Source: a virus. Taken from it: 45,426 nucleotides of DNA. Location: IMG/VR virus record IMGVR_UViG_3300030329_001104, positions 1 to 45,426 of that record. The stretch is one strand, 5' to 3'. The notes beneath the pieces were generated by a model. It ran no database searches, had not been told where the DNA came from, and saw nothing but the letters and a program-made list of their open reading frames with translations. A program made the translations under genes and the position numbers. Below, piece by piece: positions 14,603 through 21,915 of the stretch; within the stretch, counting starts at the first letter, position 1; the number at the start of each line of letters is the position of its first letter.

Positions 14603-16122
14603 AATAAATTATCCTTAAATTCAGGTAAATCGTGGGGCTCGTCTTGAGCTTTAAATTCTTCAATAAACCAAACGTTAACGCCTCGTCCTTTAATATTAAA
14701 GAAATGAGGCTCACCGTGTAGCTGTTTAAGTTTAGAAGTTAGCCTATTTCTTTGATATTCTTTAAAATTATTTCTATGTAAATACTCCATCAAATCCCCT
14801 AGTCTAAAATAAGTTTTTCCGTTATCTGTCCAAGGTTTGTGGAGCAATAACTCATCCCTTTCCCTAGCGGGTCGTTCAGTACAAAAGTTTTCTAATAACT
14901 CTAAGAAATGTCCTTCAGTAGAGCTTTCTTTTGGTACTTCTACCACCGTTAGAGAATCTAAAAGTTGTTGAATAATTTGTCGCCAAACATTTTCCTTAAC
15001 CTTCGGTGGGATTTTATTTAAAGCGTCCATACATTTGCGTTGAAATCTATTTTGGTTTAGTAGGTCATCTGTTTCTAATTCTAATCGACCTCCCTCTACA
15101 TCCAGGAACCAAATAGGTGGATCACTATCCTGTTTAGTTAAGTTACTAAACAAGGGTGTTCCGCCATTGGCTCCTATACCAAACTTACGCGTTCGACATA
15201 GAGAACTGTTACAAAAACTAGCTATAGGTTGATCGTTACATCTATAAAAATAATCTTTTCTCTGTAACTGTTTACCTATCGTTAAAACCTCTTGCGCTCC
15301 TAATGGGGGTTGCATATATTTAATGTTCATTTCCTCTAAACGTTTTTCCCAATCGTCTGGAAATTTCTTTCTAAGGAACACTCCTAAATTAAATAATCCT
15401 GAGTTCCTCGTTCCTTTAGGAAAGCCTTGTACAACTAAATGCTGTAAACAAGGAGGAGCTTGGTCTAACCACTCCATAGTCTCGTTCAAAGGACTTGCCT
15501 CTAATGCTTCTAGTGCAGTAGGGGTTAGTTCTAATTCTTTAGCGTAGTTTAAAAATTCTTCTGGTGTTAACGCCTCTCCTTCCTTACCGTAGGCGTATCG
15601 TGTAGAGTTTTCTCCGCCAAAATAAGGCATATTAAGGGTACTCCCTCTATCTCCCCGCTCTAATAATAGTTGTGTTTGTTTCGGAAATATCTCTGCCTGT
15701 CCGTAACTTATTGCAGCAGCAATTTGGCGTAGTTTTCTTTGTAGCATAGAAGCAGCAACGGGTTCAGTTATAAAGATATAAATATGCGCCCCGCCACTTT
15801 TGCTTCTACAAACTATGAGCGGTAAGTTTTGTTTTGCTATTCTTACTGCAAGGTCTTTTAAATCTAGTTGATATTCATCAACGTCTACAGCTCCCCAGAC
15901 ACAGCTATTGTTTTCATCTATGGGTACAATACCCACACTTTGATGACCAGACAAGTGGTCTTCCCATAACTTTAGAACATCTTTGTCGGATAGTTCCTTA
16001 GATATAGTAATATTTTTTCCACTTGCCTTGCCGTCTTCTCTAGTTTCATTATTAGCTGTGAAGGTTCCGTACGCTTTGCGTAATCCTGCATACCGTGCAG
16101 CAAACTCCTCCGCTAACGACAT
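14599..16122 (-). CDS. Archaeo-eukaryotic-type primase / primase-polymerase (TOTE-like)
   Basis: 507 residues. The N-terminal 210 residues show the AEP catalytic pattern: WGAVDVDEY with Asp80 and Asp82, then SKSGGAHIYIF (107-117) with His113, followed by QAEIFPKQ and the RGSTLNMPYFGG segment typical of primases related to those of TOTE conflict systems. The middle holds a Cys-containing segment (CNDQPIASFCNSSLC), a possible metal site, and the C-terminal 170 residues look helical like a PriCT or winged-helix part. It probably primes phage DNA synthesis, taking the place of a DnaG or T7-type primase. Strong start near 16122 after AAGGAGA. Confidence 0.82.
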   Translation of the reverse strand: MSLAEEFAARYAGLRKAYGTFTANNETREDGKASGKNITISKELSDKDVLKLWEDHLSGHQSVGIVPIDENNSCVWGAVDVDEYQLDLKDLAVRIAKQNLPLIVCRSKSGGAHIYIFITEPVAASMLQRKLRQIAAAISYGQAEIFPKQTQLLLERGDRGSTLNMPYFGGENSTRYAYGKEGEALTPEEFLNYAKELELTPTALEALEASPLNETMEWLDQAPPCLQHLVVQGFPKGTRNSGLFNLGVFLRKKFPDDWEKRLEEMNIKYMQPPLGAQEVLTIGKQLQRKDYFYRCNDQPIASFCNSSLCRTRKFGIGANGGTPLFSNLTKQDSDPPIWFLDVEGGRLELETDDLLNQNRFQRKCMDALNKIPPKVKENVWRQIIQQLLDSLTVVEVPKESSTEGHFLELLENFCTERPARERDELLLHKPWTDNGKTYFRLGDLMEYLHRNNFKEYQRNRLTSKLKQLHGEPHFFNIKGRGVNVWFIEEFKAQDEPHDLPEFKDNLL

Positions 16123-16133
16123 TTAATTTCTCC

Positions 16134-16922
16134 TTAAATAATGTCGTCAACTGTTCTGTCAGGAGTTACTTCATCGCGTTGTTGTTCTTCCTTGACTTGA
16201 ACATCACCTGCTCTAGCCGCCGCCATGAAATCTCTAGCAACTTTAGCAACTTCAATGCTCGTTGGACCCTCTTGGTTAATAGAATAGCCGTTCCATGTAC
16301 CTTTATCATTAGACTGCGTAGTAGTAGTTAAACGATAAGTGTAAGCGAACATAGGAGCTTCAACTGATTCTCCTTTGCCATTTAATACCCTAGCCATTCT
16401 AAGCATAGTTAGCCACTTCCTCGATACTCCTAATTGGGTGGAGGTAAAAGTAAGCACTGCCTGTTGTGGTTCGGGAGCTAAAACCAACACAAAATATTGT
16501 GCTGTCTCTACTATCTCGTTACCGTCAGCTGTGTAGAATCTCCTAGATTCTTCGTCTCTGGTACACTTAGAAAGTATAGAAATATTATGATTTGCGTTAA
16601 CAAAGCCTCCTCCTTTTTCTCTAGGAATCCATTCTATGAACTTCTTATTATAAGCACATGGAACTATGGAGATTCCCTCTTCTCCTGGATAGACCTCATT
16701 AGTAACGGTGTTATACAGGTCTCCTGCACTCGCACCTTCAACATATTTTCCATCTTGTTTTAGTAATTGTGGAGACATTGGTTGAAGAACTCTAATAAAG
16801 GGGATCGCAAAATCCTCAGTTGTAGTTTCTTCTAACCCTGTACCACTTGACAGTAAACTATCATCAAAGGTAGATACTGCGGTTGCCTTTTTCTCGGCTA
16901 TTTCTTTTTTATCTTCTGCCAT
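16134..16922 (-). CDS. Probable phage ssDNA-binding-type protein
   Basis: 262 residues. After a charged, flexible N-terminus comes the block EDFAIPFIRVLQPMSPQLLK and then DLYNTVTNEVYPGEEGI, VPCAYNKKFIEWIPREKGGG, a pattern shared by many marine phage proteins found next to the polymerase and primase genes and often described as ssDNA-binding. The end is acidic (DEVTPDRTVDDII), as in T7 gp2.5-like proteins. The family is recognised by pattern only; the biochemical role is inferred from position and the acidic tail. Confidence 0.6.
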   Translation of the reverse strand: MAEDKKEIAEKKATAVSTFDDSLLSSGTGLEETTTEDFAIPFIRVLQPMSPQLLKQDGKYVEGASAGDLYNTVTNEVYPGEEGISIVPCAYNKKFIEWIPREKGGGFVNANHNISILSKCTRDEESRRFYTADGNEIVETAQYFVLVLAPEPQQAVLTFTSTQLGVSRKWLTMLRMARVLNGKGESVEAPMFAYTYRLTTTTQSNDKGTWNGYSINQEGPTSIEVAKVARDFMAAARAGDVQVKEEQQRDEVTPDRTVDDII

Positions 16923-16924
16923 AA

Positions 16925-17500
16925 TTAATCCTTCTTAATAACTGCTTTAGTACCTATATAGATACCAAAGGGCTCGGTTGGTATATCGTTCCCCGAAGTA
17001 AACTGCTCTTTTACAAAAGCTTTTAATGTACTCGGATGAACACTCTGACGTACTTCTGGGGATAGTCCACGAGATTGCAAAGCTGATACGGTTTGCTCAA
17101 CCACTTCACTTTCCTCACGACCAAACTTTAAAGAAACTTCATTCTTTATTAGTCCTTCGTGTCCGTTTTTCATTAACCAGTTATACGCTGTTTCTTGATT
17201 CGCCTTCGATATGTGAGCGTTATAAAACTCATTAATAGTGATATTCTCACCAGTGCTAAGTTTTATTTGAGTAAGTCCTGCCGCTTGCATAGCGTCAGGT
17301 AACTCTTGCTCTGAAGTTGTGCGAAACTCTTCTTTCTTAGCTTTTAATGCAGCTTCTAAATCCGCTACTTCTGTAGCAAGTTGAAGTTGTTTATTAGCTA
17401 ATGCAGAAACAATAGAAAGTTCTCCATCAGAAACTTCGTTTGTCCATTCTTGGACATCTCCGCTTCCGACTAGATCTTCAAAGGTTGGTTTTTCATTCAT
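16925..17500 (-). CDS. Phage protein of unknown function with N-terminal coiled coil
   Basis: 191 residues. Residues 30-65 form a coiled coil (LQLATEVADLEAALKAKKEE), followed by a domain with ITINEFYNAHISKANQETAY, GHEGLIKNEVSLKFGR and SVHPSTLKAFVKEQ. This arrangement recurs in phages directly beside ssDNA-binding-like genes. No activity is known. Coupled upstream by an 8-base overlap. Confidence 0.75.
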   Translation of the reverse strand: MNEKPTFEDLVGSGDVQEWTNEVSDGELSIVSALANKQLQLATEVADLEAALKAKKEEFRTTSEQELPDAMQAAGLTQIKLSTGENITINEFYNAHISKANQETAYNWLMKNGHEGLIKNEVSLKFGREESEVVEQTVSALQSRGLSPEVRQSVHPSTLKAFVKEQFTSGNDIPTEPFGIYIGTKAVIKKD

Positions 17501-17819
17501 CTATTTCTCCTTTCTGATGTAGGTCAATATCTACAGGATAATAAAGTCCTTCCTGTCTATCCCATTTAAGAATACTATATCGACCTCGATTATAAAATGC
17601 AGCGATAGAACACGCTACTCCAATGGCGGCGGGATCGCCTATTAATAATAAGTAATCCTCCTCCTTATAGTCCTGAAGAATACTCTTCATTCGTCTTATA
17701 GAAGGAGCAGCACTTAACATTATTTGTGTGTTAGAAGGTAAAAGAACTTCAAAATCTCCGAACTGACGTGCAGAGGCGATATTGCGTCCTGGAACTTCTT
17801 GTACGACATATACTGTCAC
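17493..17819 (-). CDS. Conserved small phage protein (VVQEVPGRNI type), GTG start
   Basis: 108 residues. The N-terminal VYVVQEVPGRNIASARQFG, the middle DYLLLIGDPAAIGVACSIAA and the end KWDRQEGLYYPVDIDLH are typical of a small family seen at the start of phage replication modules. The start codon is GTG 17819 after AAGAAAGGAG. It is the first gene of the leftward DNA module and follows promoter P7. Function unknown. Confidence 0.8.
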   Translation of the reverse strand: MTVYVVQEVPGRNIASARQFGDFEVLLPSNTQIMLSAAPSIRRMKSILQDYKEEDYLLLIGDPAAIGVACSIAAFYNRGRYSILKWDRQEGLYYPVDIDLHQKGEIDE

Positions 17820-17850
17820 TTTTTTCTCCTTTCTTATTTCTAGCTATATA

Positions 17851-17879
17851 AATATATATACCAATTCCGTCAAAGTAAA
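17851..17879 (-). promoter_or_regulatory. Sigma-70-type promoter P7
   Basis: Minus-strand TTTACT (17874-17879) followed by TTG, 17-base spacer, TATATT (17851-17856). It should drive the whole replication module. The leader ends AATAAGAAAGGAGAAA, as at the other sites. Confidence 0.7.
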
Positions 17880-18143
17880 GGATATTATTTATATATAGTT
17901 TTTTAAAAGAAAAATTTTATCTCAAAAATTTTTCAAAAACTACTAATATCGGTAATAATCTAATAGAATTAGAAGAAATCTCAGTGTTTTAGAGGGTTGC
18001 AATCTATTAGTTTTCAAAACAAATCTATTAGAAATGGTTAATTCTATTAGAGGGCACGAGAAAAAGATTTAGTTTGGGCTATATTTTACCTAGTTTGTAA
18101 TATATCCTACGTTATTAGAAATAGAAATTAGAAAGCAAATTAC
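17880..18143. promoter_or_regulatory. Divergent intergenic region with repeated CTATTAG words
   Basis: This is the only long gene-free stretch and the only place where transcription diverges. It is very AT-rich. AATCTATTAG at 18001, AATCTATTAGAAAT at 18022 and AATTCTATTAGAG at 18040 are direct copies; the inverse TCTAATAGAATT is at 17959-17970, and GTTATTAGAAAT at 18111 is a looser copy. A plus-strand promoter for the helicase must lie here, but candidates are ambiguous (for example TTTAGT at 18068, or TTTACC at 18085). It may be an operator cluster or a replication origin. Confidence 0.55.
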
Positions 18144-19586
18144 ATGCAGTATAAGTTTAAAACAAAACCTTATAAGCACCAACTTGAATCCTTAAAAAGG
18201 TCGTGGAATAAGCATGAGTACGCATATTTCATGGAAATGGGGACAGGTAAGTCTAAGGTTCTTATAGATAATATTGCTCTATTATATGATAGAGGAGGTA
18301 TTAATGCGGCTATTATTGTTGCTCCAAAAGGGGTTTACAGAAATTGGTCAGAGAAAGAAATACCTGCTCATATGCCTGACCATGTGTTAAGGCACGTGGC
18401 AGTATGGAATCCCGCACCAACTAAAGCTCAGAAGAACGAATTGGTAAAGCTTTTTGATCCAACACAAGACCTTAAAATATTGGTTATTAATGTAGAAGCG
18501 TTTAGCACTAAGAAAGGAGTAGCTTTTGTTGAGAGATTTATCTTAGCTCACAATGCTTTATTAGCGGTTGATGAGTCAACAACTATTAAAAACCCCAAAG
18601 CACAGCGCACCAAGAACCTATTAAAATTAGCGATTAATACTAAATACCGTCGAATTTTAACAGGTTTCCCTGTTACGCGATCTCCTTTAGATTTATATAG
18701 TCAATGTTCTTTCTTGTCTCCACAACTATTGGGACATGCTTCGTACTATTCTTTTCAAAATAGATACGCACAACTAATCAATAGGAAAATGGGAACTAGA
18801 TCATTTAGACAGGTTGTTGGTTATCAGAATTTAGAAGAACTTACAACAGCATTAGATTCTTTTTCATACAGGGTTTTAAAGAAAGAATGTTTAGATCTCC
18901 CCGATAAAATATATCAACGTAGGGAAGTGGAGTTAACTCCTGAACAAAGGAAAGTTTATAAAGAACTTAAAGAGTATGCTATGGCGGAGTTGGAATCTCA
19001 CGAAACGGTTAGTGTTACTTCTGTTCTTACTCAAATACTTAGGCTACATCAAGTAGTCTGCGGTTTTGTCAAACACGACAACGGCGAAGAAGTAGAAATT
19101 AAAAACAACCGTTTAGATGAATTAATTGATATTTTACAAGAAGTACAAGGCAAAACTATTATTTGGGCAAACTATCAATACGATATTAAACGCATATTAA
19201 AGACACTTCACAACATAACAGGAGTTAATAGTGTAGCTACTTATTACGGAGAAACACCTGACGAAGAACGACAAGAAATAATTCGTCGTTTTCAGGATCC
19301 TAATTCAGAACTACAGTATTTAATCAGTAACGTTCAAACAGGGGGTTATGGTATTACTTTGACAGCAGCGAGTAATGTTATTTATTACTCTAACAACTAT
19401 GATTTAGAAAAACGTTTACAGTCAGAGGATCGTGCACACCGTATAGGTCAAGACAATAAAGTTACTTATATTGATTTAGTGGCTAAAGGAACTGTTGATG
19501 AAAAGATTGTAAAAGCTTTACGCAACAAACTTAATTTAGCTCAAGAAGTTCTTGGCGATGAGAAGTGGAAAGATTGGATAGGCTAA
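18144..19586 (+). CDS. SNF2-type (superfamily 2) DNA helicase/translocase
   Basis: 480 residues, only the helicase core. Motifs: Q-like PYKHQLESL, Walker A MGTGKSK (GTGKS 33-37), Ia IIVAPKGVYRNW, II AVDESTTIKNP with DEST at 143-146 in place of DEAH, III ILTGFPVTRSPLDLYSQ, IV/V ISNVQTGGYGITLTAAS, and VI QSEDRAHRIGQDNKVTYIDL. Walker A, the acidic pair and arginine fingers are present, so it is probably an active ATP-dependent DNA translocase. It is the only plus-strand gene and its stop overlaps the facing gene's stop by 4 bases, with no room for a terminator. Confidence 0.93.
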   Translation: MQYKFKTKPYKHQLESLKRSWNKHEYAYFMEMGTGKSKVLIDNIALLYDRGGINAAIIVAPKGVYRNWSEKEIPAHMPDHVLRHVAVWNPAPTKAQKNELVKLFDPTQDLKILVINVEAFSTKKGVAFVERFILAHNALLAVDESTTIKNPKAQRTKNLLKLAINTKYRRILTGFPVTRSPLDLYSQCSFLSPQLLGHASYYSFQNRYAQLINRKMGTRSFRQVVGYQNLEELTTALDSFSYRVLKKECLDLPDKIYQRREVELTPEQRKVYKELKEYAMAELESHETVSVTSVLTQILRLHQVVCGFVKHDNGEEVEIKNNRLDELIDILQEVQGKTIIWANYQYDIKRILKTLHNITGVNSVATYYGETPDEERQEIIRRFQDPNSELQYLISNVQTGGYGITLTAASNVIYYSNNYDLEKRLQSEDRAHRIGQDNKVTYIDLVAKGTVDEKIVKALRNKLNLAQEVLGDEKWKDWIG

Positions 19587-20407
19587 AGCATCTTAAACTT
19601 CATAACATCAGACATAGCTTTATTTCTAGCTTTTATCTCATCATCAATAGTATCTATGACTCGACTAGTAAAATCTATTGTTTTGTCTTTATCAGAAACA
19701 GCTCTACCCGTTTGACCGTGTAACATGGAACTGATTAAATCTAAATTAGCCATAATCTCATCCTCTGGTAACCCCGATGTAGGTACACCCCCTGTAAGCT
19801 TCTCCGCTCCCTGTGCTCTTAAATCTTCTAATCTAGTTTGGTGTCTCTCATAATCTGCTTGTTCTCTTAGCATTGTTTTATAAAATTCTATGTCTTTATC
19901 AGAAACAGCTCTACCCGTTTGACCGTGTAACTTAGCCGCAGCCTCAGCTAATCCTTGTTCTTGTATCTCAGGTTTTTGTAGATTTTCCATAATCATCTGT
20001 CTTAATACGTCTGCGTCTGAAATAGTTCCACCATTTTCTCTATATAGATAACGACCGTCTTTAGCGGGGACAGGAGCACTTTCCGCACTTGATATTAATA
20101 ATTGTTTAGCTGTGTCTAAGATAGCTACTGCTGTTGCTATATCTCCCTGTGCTCTACCTACAACCGCTTCCGCTAACGCCATTGAATCTTGTTCAATAGA
20201 CATGCCTCCTTCCTCAGGCATGGGGGCTTCTTGTGGAGGCATTCCTCCCGCAGGAGGCATGGGGGCTTGCTCAGCCATTGTTGGTGGCATGGGGGGAGTT
20301 GAAGGAGGAAGCATAGGGGTACCTCCTCCTCCTTGTGGTTGAGGCATAGGGACATCTGGTCTACCTCCTGCCATCATAATATTTGTTAAGTCTTCTATTC
20401 CTGCCAT
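19583..20407 (-). CDS. Pro/Met-rich virion-associated protein with duplicated GQTGRAVSDKD motif
   Basis: 274 residues. The N-terminal 75 are low complexity, rich in Pro, Met and Gly. The rest is helical and contains LHGQTGRAVSDKD twice (around residues 160 and 230). A related GQTGRTLSDKD occurs in the protein at 25320-26990, so it likely belongs to the same virion assembly. The last gene of the late unit, facing the plus-strand helicase. No catalytic motif seen. Confidence 0.75.
   Translation of the reverse strand: MAGIEDLTNIMMAGGRPDVPMPQPQGGGGTPMLPPSTPPMPPTMAEQAPMPPAGGMPPQEAPMPEEGGMSIEQDSMALAEAVVGRAQGDIATAVAILDTAKQLLISSAESAPVPAKDGRYLYRENGGTISDADVLRQMIMENLQKPEIQEQGLAEAAAKLHGQTGRAVSDKDIEFYKTMLREQADYERHQTRLEDLRAQGAEKLTGGVPTSGLPEDEIMANLDLISSMLHGQTGRAVSDKDKTIDFTSRVIDTIDDEIKARNKAMSDVMKFKML
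19684..19931 (-). repeat. 41-bp exact direct repeat, two copies within one gene
   Basis: Copies at 19684-19724 and 19891-19931 are identical and encode LHGQTGRAVSDKD. The intervening sequence is not repeated, so the identity beyond the protein motif suggests recent duplication, gene conversion or selection on the DNA itself. Confidence 0.85.
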
Positions 20408-20409
20408 TA

Positions 20410-21915
20410 TTATCTCCTTGGTCTAAATCCTCTTTGAAAGATTTGGGTTGTTAGTGTATCTTGTTGTGGGGTTGTTGGCAACTGACCTATACCTTTATTT
20501 AAAGGACTGTTGCTCAAATACATTCCATGTTTAGCTCCATAAGCTATGGGTCGAAACTCAGGAGAAACTTTTAATTTTTCCTCTCTAGTAGGCTGTATTA
20601 TAGGCGGTCTTTTATTATCTTCGGGAGGAGGAATAATTTGTGGTAATGGGGGTGGTCTTGTAAATCCAGGAGCCTGTCCAAACCTATCTGCACTCATTGC
20701 TTTTAATAAAGGCTCTGTTCCGCTTTCTGTTGAATACGGGGTATAAGGATTTTTTAGTCCCTTACCTGTGTATATGTTGATTGGTCCTGTAGGGTCTTGA
20801 GGCGGCGGAGGCGGCGGAGGCGGCGGAGGCGGAGGCGGAGTATCGTCTATAGGAGGATTAGCTATCCTACCGTCATCCCATGGAGGTTCAAAGCCATACT
20901 CTCCGTTACCTGCAACTCCCTCAAACACATCAGCATAAACATTAGTGTTGGCAGGTGGTGTTGGTAGATCAATGACCGCATTAGGAGGACCTTGCTCAAT
21001 AGAAAATCTTTCCTCATTAAATACATCTTTTTTAAAATCAGGAAGAATACCAACACTCGGTAAAGAAGCGATCCCTTGCTCTGCTTCCGTAGCCATTATA
21101 TCTTTATAATCCGCTACATCAGCCTCATACTGATCCGTCGCATTATTAAGTGCTTCGTTAGCATCTTTTCTTAATGCAACTGCGTCTGTTAAAGCAGGAG
21201 TTATACCCTCATCTGGTTGAGACGAAGCAGTCATTCCTTCTATTTGTTCTTGAAGATCTCTTATCATCTCTCTAAGACCTGAATCATCATATTCAGAAAT
21301 GCTTCCTATTCCTTGTTGGTTTTGAGCGATCAAATCTCTAATTTCACTATCATCATATTGAGGAATTTGAGGAATATCCCCTATCATTTGTCTTAATTCT
21401 GAATCATCATATCCAGGAATGTTCCCTATTAAATCTCTGTTAGCTTGTATTTGTTGTTGTAGACCAGACGGATCAAATTCAGGTATTTCTCTGCCTTCTA
21501 ATACTCTTAATCTATCCTGTAAAGCAGAGTCATCAAACTGTGGGATGTTGCCCAATAAATCTCTGTTAGCTTCGATTTGAGATTGTAGATCGCTAGGATC
21601 AAATGTAGGTATTTCTCTGCCTTCAAGTGCTGATAATCTATCCCTCACTCCAGAATCATCATAGCTAGGTATATTAGATATACGATCACTCAATCCAGCA
21701 ATACCCGCTTGTAACTGTGATGGATCGAATTCAGGTATTTCTCTACTTTCAAGGTCTAAAAGTCTATTTTGCAAAGCTGAATCGTCATATCCAGGAATGT
21801 TTGCTATCATTTCTCTTAATTCTGAATCGTCATAAGTCATTGGAGTATTGTACATCCTAATAGATGGGCTATCTTCCATTAACCTTCCGATCCCTCCCTT
21901 CACTCTAATCACCAT
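20410..21915 (-). CDS. Repeat-containing virion protein with polyproline linker
   Basis: 501 residues. Residues 25-225 hold seven YDDS or FDDS words with helical spacers, in part as an approximately 38-residue unit (REIPEFDPS, ANRDLIGNIP, YDDS, LEGR). The middle is helical (ALRKDANEALNNATDQYEAD), followed by an uninterrupted run of 13 prolines, then a Pro-rich end. It looks like an extended coiled-coil or fibrous part of the virion; a tail-internal or ejection role is possible. It is 3 bases from the gene upstream. No family recognised. Confidence 0.75.
   Translation of the reverse strand: MVIRVKGGIGRLMEDSPSIRMYNTPMTYDDSELREMIANIPGYDDSALQNRLLDLESREIPEFDPSQLQAGIAGLSDRISNIPSYDDSGVRDRLSALEGREIPTFDPSDLQSQIEANRDLLGNIPQFDDSALQDRLRVLEGREIPEFDPSGLQQQIQANRDLIGNIPGYDDSELRQMIGDIPQIPQYDDSEIRDLIAQNQQGIGSISEYDDSGLREMIRDLQEQIEGMTASSQPDEGITPALTDAVALRKDANEALNNATDQYEADVADYKDIMATEAEQGIASLPSVGILPDFKKDVFNEERFSIEQGPPNAVIDLPTPPANTNVYADVFEGVAGNGEYGFEPPWDDGRIANPPIDDTPPPPPPPPPPPPPQDPTGPINIYTGKGLKNPYTPYSTESGTEPLLKAMSADRFGQAPGFTRPPPLPQIIPPPEDNKRPPIIQPTREEKLKVSPEFRPIAYGAKHGMYLSNSPLNKGIGQLPTTPQQDTLTTQIFQRGFRPRR
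20801..20840 (-). repeat. GC-rich 9-bp tandem microsatellite coding for polyproline
   Basis: The unit GGCGGCGGA repeats three times and then shortens to GGCGGA copies on the plus strand. It encodes consecutive Pro codons on the minus strand. It is a sharp GC-rich island in AT-rich DNA and should be prone to slippage in steps of whole codons. Confidence 0.85.

Noticed and set aside
17880-18143. tRNA or other structured RNA gene in the main gene-free stretch
   Set aside because: Too AT-rich, with no cloverleaf arms or TTCRA-type T-loop seen on either strand.
19560-19600. Bidirectional terminator between the convergent helicase and late genes
   Set aside because: The stop codons overlap and no GC-rich stem with T-tract is visible within the nearby sequence.
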